A DNA stretch of 64,000 bases from CAWDCV01 sp963728125 (GCA_963728125.1 CAVSIZ010000013.1:495601-559600); one strand, 5' to 3'. Shown: positions 9,426 through 18,954, counted from the first letter of the stretch. The notes: generated by a model not told the origin, from the sequence alone. Translations and numbers: made by a program.

Positions 9426-10384
9426 CCACCACGTCTCAGCCCGAGCTCGCCCGAAAGGCTCCGGCCGTCGAGGCCGCGATCCGCAGCTACCTGGATCACC
9501 TTGCTGTCGAACGCGGCCTGGCCACGAACACGCTGCTGTCCTATCGCCGCGATATGCGCCGCTACGCCGACTACCTCGCGGGGCGCGGCATCGACCGGAT
9601 CGAGCAGATCGACGAGGCGGTAGTGGCGGCCTTCCTCGTCTCGTTGCGCGCGGGTTATGACGATCACCCCCCGCTGGGTGCTGGCTCCGCCGCCCGCACC
9701 GTCGTGGCCGTCCGCGGCTGGCATCGGTTCTGCGTCCGGGAGGGACTGACATCGACCGATGTCGCCGCCCAGGTCCGGCCGCCGACACCGCCGCGCCGCC
9801 TACCGAAGGCCATCTCGGTCGACGACGTGGAGCGTTTGCTCCACGCGGCAGGAGCCGAGGAGACCCCACTCGCCATCCGCGACCGCGCGCTGCTCGAGCT
9901 GTTGTACGGAACCGGGGCCCGCATTTCCGAGGCCGTGGGGCTGGACGTCGACGACGTGGATCTTGACGACGGCGTAGCGCGGCTGTGGGGCAAGGGCTCC
10001 AAGCAGCGGATGGTCCCCATCGGGTCGTACGCCGTGGCGGCCGTGTCGGCGTACCTCGTTCGAGCGCGGCCGGTGCTGGCCACCGGGGGTTCTCGTACGT
10101 CGACGCCCGCGCTGTTCCTCAACGCGCGCGGGGGACGCCTCAGCCGGCAGAGCGCGTGGGCGGTGCTTCGTTCGGCCGCGTCCCGCGCCGGCCTCACCGT
10201 CGAGGTGTCGCCGCACACCCTGCGGCACTCGTTCGCGACCCATCTGCTCGATGGCGGCGCCGATGTACGCGTCGTGCAGGAGCTGCTCGGCCACGCCTCG
10301 GTGACGACCACGCAGATTTACACCCTCGTGACCGTGGACCGGCTGCGCGAGGTCTACGCCGCCGCTCACCCCCGGGCCCGCTGA
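9422..10384 (+). CDS. xerD: Tyrosine recombinase XerD, apparent CTG start
   Basis: Chromosome-dimer resolution recombinase. The first ATG in frame (9554) lies after LAVERGLATNTLLSYRRD, which belongs to the conserved N-terminal SAM-like domain. No ATG, GTG or TTG occurs between the preceding stop region and 9554. The only plausible start is CTG at 9422, which forms a CTGA overlap with the ald stop and gives about 320 residues. The catalytic set is present: R in GTGARISEA, HTLRHSFATHLL, and LGHASVTTTQIY ending in the nucleophile tyrosine. Synteny with the pyrG-xerD-parA-scpA block supports XerD rather than a phage integrase. Confidence 0.9.
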   Translation: MTTTSQPELARKAPAVEAAIRSYLDHLAVERGLATNTLLSYRRDMRRYADYLAGRGIDRIEQIDEAVVAAFLVSLRAGYDDHPPLGAGSAARTVVAVRGWHRFCVREGLTSTDVAAQVRPPTPPRRLPKAISVDDVERLLHAAGAEETPLAIRDRALLELLYGTGARISEAVGLDVDDVDLDDGVARLWGKGSKQRMVPIGSYAVAAVSAYLVRARPVLATGGSRTSTPALFLNARGGRLSRQSAWAVLRSAASRAGLTVEVSPHTLRHSFATHLLDGGADVRVVQELLGHASVTTTQIYTLVTVDRLREVYAAAHPRAR

Positions 10385-10478
10385 AATCGTGGCCGCAGTT
10401 GCGGCGCGCTTCCTTGCTGGGCCCCGGGTGATTGCTTAGTGTCGCGATGCGTCGAGACCTGCGGAGGTACGGCGGCTC

Positions 10479-11390
10479 ATGGCGAGATCGGCAGCTTCAT
10501 CGGCGGCGAGGTCGACCCTGTTTGGCGACTCGAACGAGTCTCTGGGTTCGTCCGCCGCCGATGTGATGGGACCCACGGGACGCCCTCTCCCCACGTTCCC
10601 TGAGCCACAGCCACGACACGATCACGGCCCGGCTCGCGTGATCGCGATGTGCAACCAGAAGGGCGGCGTCGGCAAGACCACGACGACGATCAACCTGGGC
10701 GCCGCGTTGGCTGACTACGGGCGCAAGGTGCTGCTCGTCGACTTCGATCCGCAGGGCGCGCTCTCCGTCGGTCTCGGTGTGAACCCGTACGAGCTGGACG
10801 GCACGGTCTACAACCTGCTCATGCAGCGCGGCGTCCAGGCCGAGGACGTCGTCGTCAAGACCAACACGTCAGGCCTCGACCTCATCCCGAGCAACATCGA
10901 CCTGTCCGCAGCCGAAGTGCAACTGGTCGGTGAGGTGGCTCGCGAGCAGACGCTGGCCCGCGCGCTCGGACCGATAGTTCCGGACTACGATCTCGTCCTC
11001 ATCGACTGCCAGCCGTCACTTGGCCTGCTCACCGTCAACGCATTGACGGCATGTGACAGCGTCATCGTTCCGCTGGAGTGCGAGTTCTTTGCGTTGCGCG
11101 GTGTCGCGCTGCTCGTCGAGACGATCGAGAAGGTGAAGGAACGCCTCAACCCGCGCCTGGAGATCGAGGGCATCCTCGCCACCATGTTCGACTCGCGCAC
11201 GATCCACGGCCGCGAGGTCATGGCCCGTGTGCTCGAGGCGTTCAGCGATCGGGTGTTCCACACCGTTATCTCGCGCACGGTGCGGTTCCCCGAGACAACG
11301 GTCGCGGGGGAGCCGATCACCAGTTACGCGCCAATGTCGACGGGCGCCGTTGCCTATCGTCAGCTTGCTCGCGAGGTTCTCGCGTCCTGA
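10479..11390 (+). CDS. ParA/Soj-family ATPase of the scpAB cluster
   Basis: A 303-residue ParA-type ATPase with a low-complexity N-terminal tail of about 55 residues before the deviant Walker A motif KGGVGKTTTTINLG. Walker B follows as DLVLIDCQPSLG. ATG start with GGAGG about 12 bases upstream. Family knowledge: this is the second ParA of actinomycetes (Rv1708 type), distinct from the origin-proximal parA, and it is conserved next to scpA and scpB. A role in chromosome organisation together with condensin is likely, but no partner ParB is visible here. Confidence 0.9.
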   Translation: MARSAASSAARSTLFGDSNESLGSSAADVMGPTGRPLPTFPEPQPRHDHGPARVIAMCNQKGGVGKTTTTINLGAALADYGRKVLLVDFDPQGALSVGLGVNPYELDGTVYNLLMQRGVQAEDVVVKTNTSGLDLIPSNIDLSAAEVQLVGEVAREQTLARALGPIVPDYDLVLIDCQPSLGLLTVNALTACDSVIVPLECEFFALRGVALLVETIEKVKERLNPRLEIEGILATMFDSRTIHGREVMARVLEAFSDRVFHTVISRTVRFPETTVAGEPITSYAPMSTGAVAYRQLAREVLAS

Positions 11391-11458
11391 CCGATGTGAC
11401 GTCACTCGGATCGCCCGTGCCTCACCGGCTCACGACGGTCGGCTACGGTGGCGAGCCG

Positions 11459-12253
11459 ATGCTCGACCACGCCAGTACCGAAGCGAGCCGCCCGGCCGCG
11501 GTCCCGTTCCAGGTCCACCTCGACGTCTTCGAGGGCCCGTTCGACCTGCTCCTCGGGCTGCTGGCCAAGCACCAGCTCGACGTCACCGAGGTGGCGCTCT
11601 CGCGGGTGACCGACGAGTTCATCGCGCACCTGCGCGCACATGGGGGCGACTTCGACCTCGATCAAGCCAGCGAATTTCTCGTGGTCGCCGCCACCCTGCT
11701 CGATCTCAAGGCCGCGCGGCTGCTGCCGTCGGGCCAGGTCGAGGACGAGGACGACCTGGCGCTGCTCGAGGCGCGCGACCTGCTCTTCGCGCGACTGCTT
11801 CAGTACCGCGCATACAAGGAGGTGGCCGGCATTCTCGCGGCCAGGTTCCTGGAGGAGTCGCGCCGATTCCCCCGGTCGGTCAGCCTCGAACCGCGCTTCG
11901 CGAGCCTGCTCCCGGAGGTACTGCTCGGGCTCGGCCCCGTCGAGTTCGCGTCGCTGGCGGGTCGCGCGCTGGTGCCGAAGCCCGTGCCGCAGCTCCCGGT
12001 GAGTCACCTGCACGCGCCCCTGGTGAGCGTGCGCGAGCAGGCGGTGCTCCTCGCCGAGCGACTGCGGACCATGGGATCGACAACGTTCCGAACGCTGACC
12101 GACGACACGGACTCCACTCTTCTCGTGGTCGCCCGGTTCCTCGCGCTGCTCGACCTCTACCGTGACGGCGTGGTGTCGTTTGAGCAGGTCGCCCCGCTGG
12201 GGGAGTTGTACGTGCGATGGACCGCGCCCGAGGAGTCGCAGGTGAGCCCATGA
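11459..12253 (+). CDS. scpA: Segregation and condensation protein A
   Basis: Kleisin subunit that links SMC to ScpB. The conserved core begins FQVHLDVFEGPFDLLLGLL and continues with LDVTEVALSRVTDEFIAHL, the ScpA N-terminal signature. The C-terminal winged-helix region includes FLALLDLYRDGVVSFEQ. The frame is open well upstream. ATG 11459 leaves about 15 residues before the core, similar to other ScpA proteins, while GTG 11396 and 11417 and a CTG at 11387 overlapping the parA stop are alternatives. The stop overlaps scpB (ATGA). Confidence 0.9.
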   Translation: MLDHASTEASRPAAVPFQVHLDVFEGPFDLLLGLLAKHQLDVTEVALSRVTDEFIAHLRAHGGDFDLDQASEFLVVAATLLDLKAARLLPSGQVEDEDDLALLEARDLLFARLLQYRAYKEVAGILAARFLEESRRFPRSVSLEPRFASLLPEVLLGLGPVEFASLAGRALVPKPVPQLPVSHLHAPLVSVREQAVLLAERLRTMGSTTFRTLTDDTDSTLLVVARFLALLDLYRDGVVSFEQVAPLGELYVRWTAPEESQVSP

Positions 12254-12816
12254 CCGCCACTCCACCTTCGGGCGACGACCTCCGCGGAGCCGTCGAGGCC
12301 ATCCTGCTGGTCGTCGACGAACCAGTAAGCGACGTCACACTCGCCCAGATCCTCGAGCGACCGCGCACCGAGATCTGCGTCGTCCTGGCCGAGCTTGCCG
12401 ACGACCTCGATCGCTCGCACCGCGGCTTCGAGCTACGCGAGATCGCGGGCGGCTGGCGGTTCTACACCCGGCCCGAGCACGCCGAGGTGGTCGAACGGTT
12501 CGTTCTCAATGGGCAGCAGGCGCGGCTCACGCAGGCGGCGCTCGAAACGCTCGCGATCGTGGCGTACCGGCAGCCCGTCAGCCGGGCGCGGGTGTCAGCC
12601 ATCCGTGCGGTGAACGTCGACGGGGTGATGCGGACGCTGGTGACTCGTGGCCTGGTCGAAGAGGCCGGAATCGACGAGTCGAGCGGAGCGGTGCTGTATC
12701 GCACGACCGCGTATTTCCTGGAACGGCTTGGCGTGCAGAGCGTCGATGAGCTGCCACCGCTCGGTCCACATCTCCCGGATCTGGATTCGCTCGACCTTTC
12801 CTCGACCTCAGGTTGA
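12250..12816 (+). CDS. scpB: Segregation and condensation protein B
   Basis: A protein of about 188 residues with two winged-helix domains that binds ScpA in the SMC condensin complex. The start ATG overlaps the scpA stop and is preceded by an AGGTGAG site. An in-frame ATG at 12217 lies inside scpA and is not needed. Conserved ScpB sequence includes ALETLAIVAYRQPVSRARVS and VDGVMRTLVTRGLVEE. The gene is followed directly by the pseudouridine synthase, with a possible TTGA overlap. Confidence 0.92.
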   Translation: MTATPPSGDDLRGAVEAILLVVDEPVSDVTLAQILERPRTEICVVLAELADDLDRSHRGFELREIAGGWRFYTRPEHAEVVERFVLNGQQARLTQAALETLAIVAYRQPVSRARVSAIRAVNVDGVMRTLVTRGLVEEAGIDESSGAVLYRTTAYFLERLGVQSVDELPPLGPHLPDLDSLDLSSTSG

Positions 12817-13568
12817 GACTTCTGGTGAATGGTGTGACCGATCCTGACGGTGTCCGGCTGCAGAAGGTGTTGGCAGCCGCGGGCGTGGGGTCTCGACGTG
12901 CCAGCGAGCAGTTGATCGCCGAGGGTCGGGTCCGGGTCAACGGCGAGGTCGTGCGCTCGCAGGGGCTCCGCGTCGATCCGGCGACGGCCGTCATCACCGT
13001 CGACGGGCTGCGCATCGCCTCCGCTCCGGACACGGTCCACCTCGCCCTGAACAAGCCGCGCGGCATGGTCACGACGATGTCCGATCCGGAGGGCCGACCT
13101 TCCCTCGGCGATCTGCTCGACGGGCGTAAGCAGCGGCTGTTCCATGTCGGTCGGTTGGACGCTGATACCGAAGGGCTGCTGCTCCTGACCAACGACGGGG
13201 AGCTCGCCCACCGACTGGCCCACCCGTCGTATGGCGTGCTCAAGACGTATCTCGTCGAGGTCGACGCTCCCGTTCCACGGGAGACCGGTCGTCGGCTGCG
13301 TGCGGGAGTGGAGCTGGAGGACGGGCTGGCCCAGGCCGACAGCTTCCGGCTCGTGAGTACCGCGGCCGGACGCGCGATGGTCGAGCTGGTGCTGCATGAG
13401 GGTCGCAAGCACATCGTGCGCCGGATGCTCGACGAGGTCGGACTGAACGTACGGAGGCTGGTCCGGACGCGAGTCGGACCGGTGACGCTCGGCGAGCTGC
13501 GTCCTGGGGTGCTGCGACCGCTGACCAGCAAAGAGGTCGGCCAGCTGTACGCGGAGGTCGGCCTCTAG
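12813..13568 (+). CDS. RluB/RsuA-family rRNA pseudouridine synthase
   Basis: A protein of about 250 residues with an N-terminal S4 RNA-binding domain (RLQKVLAAAGVGSRRASEQ) and a C-terminal catalytic domain. The active-site aspartate lies in GRLDADTEGLLLLTNDG, the RsuA/RluB/E/F signature. Synteny (scpB-rluB-cmk-der) points to the 23S rRNA enzyme RluB. The start may be TTG 12813, overlapping the scpB stop, or GTG 12825 or 12834. None has a strong unique ribosome-binding site, and the choice changes only a few residues. Confidence 0.9.
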   Translation: MRLLVNGVTDPDGVRLQKVLAAAGVGSRRASEQLIAEGRVRVNGEVVRSQGLRVDPATAVITVDGLRIASAPDTVHLALNKPRGMVTTMSDPEGRPSLGDLLDGRKQRLFHVGRLDADTEGLLLLTNDGELAHRLAHPSYGVLKTYLVEVDAPVPRETGRRLRAGVELEDGLAQADSFRLVSTAAGRAMVELVLHEGRKHIVRRMLDEVGLNVRRLVRTRVGPVTLGELRPGVLRPLTSKEVGQLYAEVGL

Positions 13569-13579
13569 GGTGACGCCGC

Positions 13580-13942
13580 ATGGCCATCCGTGCGATCCGT
13601 GGCGCCATCCAGGTCGACCGGGACGACCAGGACGAGATCCTCGCTGCGGTCGCCGAGCTCGTCACCGAGGTGCTGCACCGCAACGGTTTGGACACCGACG
13701 ACCTGATCTCGATCCTCTTTACGTCCACCGACGACCTGCACGCGGAGTTCCCCGCGTACGCCGCACGAATGGCGGGAATCACCGACGTGCCGTTGCTGTG
13801 TGCTCGTGAGTTGGACATCAACGGCGCCATGCCGCGCGTCATCCGCCTGCTCGCCCATGTCGAGACCGATCTGCACCGGTCAGATCTTCACCACGCGTAC
13901 CTGCGCGGCGCTGCGGCTCTCCGGACGGATCTGCCGAAGTGA
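13580..13942 (+). CDS. aroH: Chorismate mutase, AroH type
   Basis: A 120-residue monofunctional chorismate mutase of the Bacillus AroH fold, a trimeric enzyme converting chorismate to prephenate. Typical features are RAIRGAIQVDRDD at the N terminus, FTSTDDLHAEFPA in the middle and HHAYLRGAAALRTDL at the C terminus. Length and motif order match the family. The stop overlaps the GTG of tyrA, so the product passes to the next enzyme encoded in the same unit. Confidence 0.92.
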   Translation: MAIRAIRGAIQVDRDDQDEILAAVAELVTEVLHRNGLDTDDLISILFTSTDDLHAEFPAYAARMAGITDVPLLCARELDINGAMPRVIRLLAHVETDLHRSDLHHAYLRGAAALRTDLPK

Positions 13943-15015
13943 CCGCAGACCCCGCACTGCAGCGGGTCCTCGTCGTCGGCACCGGGCTGATTGGTACGTC
14001 GATCGCGCTGGCACTGCGGGACGCCGGCGTGGCCGTGCACCTTCTGGACCGCAACGGCGCCGCCGCGCGGCTGGCTGCCGCGTTGGGCGCCGGAACGGCT
14101 GATGCCCTGACCCAGCCCGCGGAGTTGGCCGTTCTCGCCGTGCCGCCGTCGAGCGTGGGCGCATCGGCGGCCACCGTGCTCGACTCCGACCTGGCCGAGA
14201 CCGTGACCGACGTCGCCAGTGTGAAGGTGGCGCCCTTCGCCGACCTGGTGACGCGTGGCGTGGATCTGAGCCGCTACGTCGGTGGGCATCCGATGTCTGG
14301 TCGCGAGCGGTCGGGACCCGGGGCGGGACGGGCGGACCTGTTCGTTGGGCGCCCGTGGGTGCTGACACCATCGGCGGAGTCGTCTGCGATCTCGGTAGCT
14401 CGCGCGCGAGAACTGGTCCGACTGTGCGGCGCGACGGCGCTCACCATGACTGCCGAGGACCACGACCGAGCGGTCGCGTTGGTGTCGCACAGTCCGCATG
14501 TCGTAGCGAGTGCGTTGGCGAGCGGCCTGGTCGATGCCGACCCCGCGGCGCTAGCGCTGGCCGGTCCCGGCCTCCTCGACACGACGCGCATCGCCGCCTC
14601 CGATCCCGTCCTGTGGACGCAGATCCTGAATGCGAACGCGGACGCAACGGCGGACGTGCTCGAGACGGTCGCGGGACAGATCGAGAAGGTTGCGACGGCG
14701 CTGCGGGCAGGGGACGGCTCCGAGGCGATCACTCGGGTGCTCGCCCTGGGGGCCGAGGGACGGCGTGCCCTCCCTGGCAAGCACGGACAGCGGTCGACGA
14801 CGTTCGCCGTTGTGCCGGTGGTCGTCAAGGACCGTCCCGGCCAGCTCGGTCGGCTGTTCGCGGATGCGGGGGAGGCCCAGGTCAACATCGAGGACGTGTC
14901 CATCGAGCATTCGCCCGGCCAACCGGTCGGGGTGGTGGAGCTGTCCGTACGTCCCGAGCACGCAGCGGCGCTCGCCGACGCACTGCACGCGCGCGGGTGG
15001 TCGGTTCACGGGTAG
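13939..15015 (+). CDS. tyrA: Prephenate dehydrogenase
   Basis: A 358-residue NAD(P)-dependent enzyme converting prephenate to 4-hydroxyphenylpyruvate in tyrosine synthesis. The Rossmann motif is VVGTGLIGTSIALAL, followed by VGGHPMSGRERSGPGAG with the substrate-binding histidine. The C terminus (from about KDRPGQLGRLFADAG) is an ACT domain, which in this family usually mediates feedback by tyrosine. GTG start overlaps the aroH stop. Together aroH and tyrA form a two-step tyrosine branch. Confidence 0.93.
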   Translation: MTADPALQRVLVVGTGLIGTSIALALRDAGVAVHLLDRNGAAARLAAALGAGTADALTQPAELAVLAVPPSSVGASAATVLDSDLAETVTDVASVKVAPFADLVTRGVDLSRYVGGHPMSGRERSGPGAGRADLFVGRPWVLTPSAESSAISVARARELVRLCGATALTMTAEDHDRAVALVSHSPHVVASALASGLVDADPAALALAGPGLLDTTRIAASDPVLWTQILNANADATADVLETVAGQIEKVATALRAGDGSEAITRVLALGAEGRRALPGKHGQRSTTFAVVPVVVKDRPGQLGRLFADAGEAQVNIEDVSIEHSPGQPVGVVELSVRPEHAAALADALHARGWSVHG

Positions 15016-15038
15016 TGCCGGCGGTACCCTCCCCTCCC

Positions 15039-15764
15039 GTGACTGCCGAGACGACGACCGTTCCCGATCGGTTGGTTGTCGCGGTGGACGGGCCGTCCGG
15101 GTCCGGTAAATCAAGCGTCTGCCGAACCGTTGCAACGCGGCTGCAGCTGCGCTATCTGGACACGGGCGCCATGTACCGCGCCGTCACGTGGCTGGCGCTG
15201 AACCGGGGGATGGACTTGCGCGATGAGCCAGCCGTCGCGGCACTCTCCCGTGAGGTGCGGCTCGACGTCGCGACTGATCCTGGGAACCCGCTCGTTCGGG
15301 TGAACGGCATCGACGTCACGTCGGCGATCCGCGAGACCCGTATCTCGGCAGCGGTCAGCGCGGTGGCGATCAATCTGGACGTACGCGCAGAGCTGGTACG
15401 CCGCCAGCAAGACCTCATCGCTGATCCCGAGGCTGTCGGTGGCATCGTCGTCGAAGGACGCGACATCACCACCGTGGTGGCGCCTGATGCCCCTGTGCGC
15501 ATCTTGCTGACGGCCTCGGCAGACGCACGTGTCGCCCGGCGCGCGATGGAGCTGCACGGCACAGTCGACGACCGGACCGTCGCCGTGACCTCGGACGAGG
15601 TGCTGCGCCGAGACGACGAGGACTCGAGCGTCGTGGAGTTCCGCCGTGCGGCGGACGGTGTAGTCGTCATCGATACGTCGGCGCTGAAGTTCGAAGATGT
15701 CGTCGACGCCGTTCTCGAACTGGTCGTGCCAGCGGATGCGTCAACACCTCGGGACCGATCATGA
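15039..15764 (+). CDS. cmk: Cytidylate kinase
   Basis: A 241-residue CMP/dCMP kinase. The P-loop is AVDGPSGSGKSSVCR, followed by the family sequence LRYLDTGAMYRAVTWLAL and VEGRDITTVVAPDA. The GTG at 15039 is chosen because it begins a few residues before the P-loop. GTG 15015, overlapping the tyrA stop, would add eight residues. The stop overlaps der (ATGA). The cmk-der pair is conserved in actinomycetes. Confidence 0.93.
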   Translation: MTAETTTVPDRLVVAVDGPSGSGKSSVCRTVATRLQLRYLDTGAMYRAVTWLALNRGMDLRDEPAVAALSREVRLDVATDPGNPLVRVNGIDVTSAIRETRISAAVSAVAINLDVRAELVRRQQDLIADPEAVGGIVVEGRDITTVVAPDAPVRILLTASADARVARRAMELHGTVDDRTVAVTSDEVLRRDDEDSSVVEFRRAADGVVVIDTSALKFEDVVDAVLELVVPADASTPRDRS

Positions 15765-17113
15765 CCGACGATCAGGTCGCCTCGGACGAGACGACCGAGG
15801 TCGCGCCCGTGCTCGCCGTCGTCGGTCGACCCAATGTCGGCAAGTCGACGCTGGTCAATCGGATCCTTGGACGGCGCGAGGCCGTGGTCGAGGACGTTCC
15901 CGGGGTCACTCGCGACCGGGTGGCGTACGACGCGCTGTGGAACGGCCGACGCTTCACGGTGGTCGACACCGGAGGCTGGCAGCGGGACGCGCGCGGCATG
16001 GCCGCTCAGGTCACCGCGCAGGCCGAGCTCGCCGTCGCCACCGCGGATGCCGTGCTGCTGGTGGTCGACGCCACGGTCGGGGCGACCGACACCGACGAGG
16101 CGGTGGTGAGGGTGCTGCGGCGATCCGGCAAGCCTGTGGTCCTCGCCGCGAACAAGGTCGACGATGTCCGGATCGAGGCCGATGCCGTGGGGCTGTGGAA
16201 CCTCGGTTTGGGGGAGCCCATCGCGGTCTCGGCGCTGCACGGCCGGGGAAGTGGTGACTTGCTCGATGCTGTCCTCGATGCGCTTCCCGAGGCGCCGCAG
16301 GAACGCGACTCGGCAGATGGCGGGCCGCGGCGGGTCGCGATCCTGGGCAAGCCGAACGTCGGCAAGTCCAGCCTGCTCAACCGGCTGGCTGGGCAACAGC
16401 GCGCGGTCGTTGACGCCATCGGTGGCACGACGCGCGATCCCGTCGATGAGCTGGTGGAGCTCGGTGGCCGTATCTGGCGCTTCGTCGACACCGCCGGCAT
16501 CCGGCGCCGGGTGGCCGAGGCCTCGGGCGCCGAGTACTACGCGAGCCTGCGTACCGCAGCAGCGTTGGATCGATCCGAGGTCGCGGTCGTCGTCATCGAC
16601 GCGAGTGAGGTGCTGGCCGAGCAGGACCTGCGCATCATCTCGATGGTGGTCGAGGCTGGGCGTGCTCTTGTCTTAGCGTTCAACAAGTGGGACCTCATGG
16701 ACGAGGAGCGACGTCGCTACCTGGACCGCGAGATCGACAGAGATCTGGTCCGCGTCACGTGGGCACCGCGGGTCAACATCTCCGCCCGGACCGGCCGCCA
16801 TGTCGACCGTCTCGTGCCCGCCCTCGACACCTGCCTCGACAGCTGGGACACCCGGGTCCCTACCGGTCGGCTCAACGCCTGGCTCAGTGACGTGGTCGCC
16901 GCCACCCCGCCGCCGAGCCGTGGCGGCCGGCAGCCACGGGTGCTGTTCGCGACCCAGGCATCGACCCGGCCGCCGAACTTCGTGCTGTTTACGACGGGCT
17001 TCCTCGAAGCTGGCTATCGCCGTTTCCTGGAGCGGCGCCTGCGCGAGGAGTTCGGCTTCGTCGGCACGCCCATCGAGGTGTCTGTGCGCGTCCGTGAGCG
17101 CCGGAGAGGCTGA
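15761..17113 (+). CDS. der: Ribosome biogenesis GTPase Der (EngA)
   Basis: A 450-residue protein with two tandem GTPase domains and a C-terminal KH-like domain, needed for 50S subunit assembly. The two G1 motifs are GRPNVGKST and GKPNVGKSS. The DxxG motifs are VDTGG and VDTAG, and NKxD motifs follow (ANKVD, FNKWD). The ATG start overlaps cmk. This is the last gene of the conserved block before the tRNA-Pro integration site. Confidence 0.96.
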   Translation: MTDDQVASDETTEVAPVLAVVGRPNVGKSTLVNRILGRREAVVEDVPGVTRDRVAYDALWNGRRFTVVDTGGWQRDARGMAAQVTAQAELAVATADAVLLVVDATVGATDTDEAVVRVLRRSGKPVVLAANKVDDVRIEADAVGLWNLGLGEPIAVSALHGRGSGDLLDAVLDALPEAPQERDSADGGPRRVAILGKPNVGKSSLLNRLAGQQRAVVDAIGGTTRDPVDELVELGGRIWRFVDTAGIRRRVAEASGAEYYASLRTAAALDRSEVAVVVIDASEVLAEQDLRIISMVVEAGRALVLAFNKWDLMDEERRRYLDREIDRDLVRVTWAPRVNISARTGRHVDRLVPALDTCLDSWDTRVPTGRLNAWLSDVVAATPPPSRGGRQPRVLFATQASTRPPNFVLFTTGFLEAGYRRFLERRLREEFGFVGTPIEVSVRVRERRRG

Positions 17114-17169
17114 CGCCCGTACGGTAAAGTTCAAGCGCTCGGCACTGCAGCATCAGCAAGCGTTGGGCA

Positions 17170-17243
<74 letters not shown>

Positions 17244-17385
17244 CCGTATCACCGCAGGTCAGAGGCTTATGGAGCCTCTGGCTGCTCTAGTGATCATGGT
17301 CGATGCTAACGGATTGCTAACACAACCGCTCTGCACCGGCGTACTCTCCCGCCATCTGCTAACGCGCTGCTAGCAGGAGAGGTCG

Positions 17386-18610
17386 GTGCCGGCCGTGCAA
17401 GGAACCACGTACAAGCGCTGCCCCTGTCCGGTACGTCGTGATCGCCACGGTCGCCGCATGGCGTGTAGCAAGGCGCACGGCTCATGGACCTACCACGTCG
17501 ACGTGCCAGCAACGGATGGACGCAAGCGACGGCAGGTGACCAAGGGCGGGTTTCCGACTCGCAAGGCCGCGGAGGCTGCGCTCGCCGAGTTCCTCGGCCA
17601 CGCCGCCCGCGGAGAGGTGGCGGTCGCCGGCCGCCGTCAGGACTGGTGACTACCTCGACGAGTGGCTGGCCGGGATGCGACCCACGCTTGCTGTCTCGGC
17701 GTGGACGAACTACCGCAGTCTTCTCGACCTCTATGTCCGGCCGCGCATCGGCACCGTCAGATTGTCCGCCGTGAGCGCGAGCACGTTGACTGCCCTGTAC
17801 GCCGATCTCCTTGCTGGCGGCGGGAAGAACGGTAAGCCGCTGTCGCCGACAACTGTGCGGCTGGTGCACCGGATCCTCAGCAAGGCCCTCGGCGATGCGG
17901 TGGAGTCACATCTGCTCGCCGTGAATCCGGCGCAACATGCGAAGGTGCCGGCGCGCCAGCGCGTGGAGATGCAAACCTGGACCGCCGAGCAGGCATCGAC
18001 CTTCCTTCGTGCCGCGGCGAGGGATCGGCTGTACGCCGCGTGGTTGCTCGCCTTGGCTTGCGGGTTGCGGCGTGGCGAGCTTTGCGGCTTGCGGTGGAGC
18101 GACGTCGACTTGGAACAGCAGACGCTGAGCGTGGTTTCGCAGCGCACTACTGACGCCGATTGGCAAGTGATCACGAAGGAGCCCAAGGGCACGAGCCGGC
18201 GCACCATCGACCTCGGCGCAGAGGCGGTGGCTGCGCTGCGGGCACACCGCAAGAAGGTGCTGACCGAGCGGCTGGAATCGGGAGCCGCCTACACCGACAG
18301 CGGGCTGGTCTTCGTGCGCGAGGACGGCGTGGCTTATCACCCGAGCCGGCTGACGGACCTGTTCCAGAGCGTCGCGAGAGCCGCGGGGGTGCCGGTGATC
18401 CGGCTGCACGATGCCCGGCACTCCTGCGCCACGCTGGCGCTAGCCGCCGGGATCCATCCGAAGGTCGTGCAGCAGCTGCTGGGGCACGCTTCCTGGTCCA
18501 CGACGATGGACCTGTACACGCACCGCGTGGAGCGGCTGCAGAAGGACGCCACTGGTCGAATCGAATCAGTCCTGTTCGGCCCAGCGGCCGACGCTCCGGC
18601 ATCGACGTGA
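17386..18610 (+). pseudogene. Tyrosine integrase, interrupted by one frameshift
   Basis: The N-terminal AP2-like/arm-binding part (GSWTYHVDVPATDGRKRRQ, FPTRKAAEAALAEFL) is in one frame and stops at 17649. The core-binding and catalytic parts continue in the +1 frame from TGDYLDEWLAGM just before 17675. The catalytic residues are present: R in ACGLRRGELCGL, HDARHSCATLALAAG, and LLGHASWSTTMDLY. A single-base change near 17,625-17,645 would restore one protein of about 405 residues. It could be a true mutation, a sequencing error or a recoding site. No clear slippery run is visible at the junction. Confidence 0.85.
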
Positions 18611-18750
18611 GGCGGGTAACGATGCAACGCGTTCGCGAAGAAGCCGAAGCGGTCGGCTACGCCGAGCTGGCCGAACAGCGCGCAGCTCATGCGGCCGAGG
18701 ACCGCAAGATCGCCCGTCGACGTGCTCCATCGTGGGTTGCTGAAGCGTGA
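18607..18750 (+). CDS. Small coupled ORF behind integrase, unknown
   Basis: A 47-residue reading frame starting at GTG 18607, which overlaps the integrase stop (GTGA). An internal ATG at 18622 is an alternative. The product is charged and helical (EEAEAVGYAELAEQRAAHAAEDRK). I do not recognise a family. The coupling and position suggest it is expressed with the integrase and could be an accessory such as a directionality factor, but no DNA-binding motif can be seen. Confidence 0.4.
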   Translation: MRRVTMQRVREEAEAVGYAELAEQRAAHAAEDRKIARRRAPSWVAEA

Positions 18751-18846
18751 CCCGGCCTAGCGGCGCAGCGACCAACCGAGGACGGCTGTGCACACCCCGT
18801 TGGGAAGCGTCGTGAAGCCAACCCTGTGACGCCGCTATTTGCTCAT

Positions 18847-18909
18847 GGGCGAGCGCGTCCTTGCTCGCCCGTTCGCCTCGGTGCTGATTTGGGCGAGTAA
18901 CTGGGCGAG
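18847..18909 (+). other. Candidate oriT: inverted and direct GGGCGAG repeats upstream of mobC
   Basis: An 8-bp inverted repeat, GGGCGAGC and GCTCGCCC (18847-18854 and 18863-18870, 8-base loop), is followed by two direct copies of GGGCGAG at 18891 and 18903. The block lies 45-110 bases before the MobC start. oriT sites of mobilizable elements commonly sit here and have a hairpin beside the nic site. The nic site itself cannot be assigned. Confidence 0.4.
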
Positions 18910-18954
18910 CGTGTTGGACCACATTTGCTGCTACGACCACCGTGAGGAGGCCCC

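Noticed and set aside
17114..17169. A second tRNA before tRNA-Pro
   Set aside because: No cloverleaf can be formed in this stretch.
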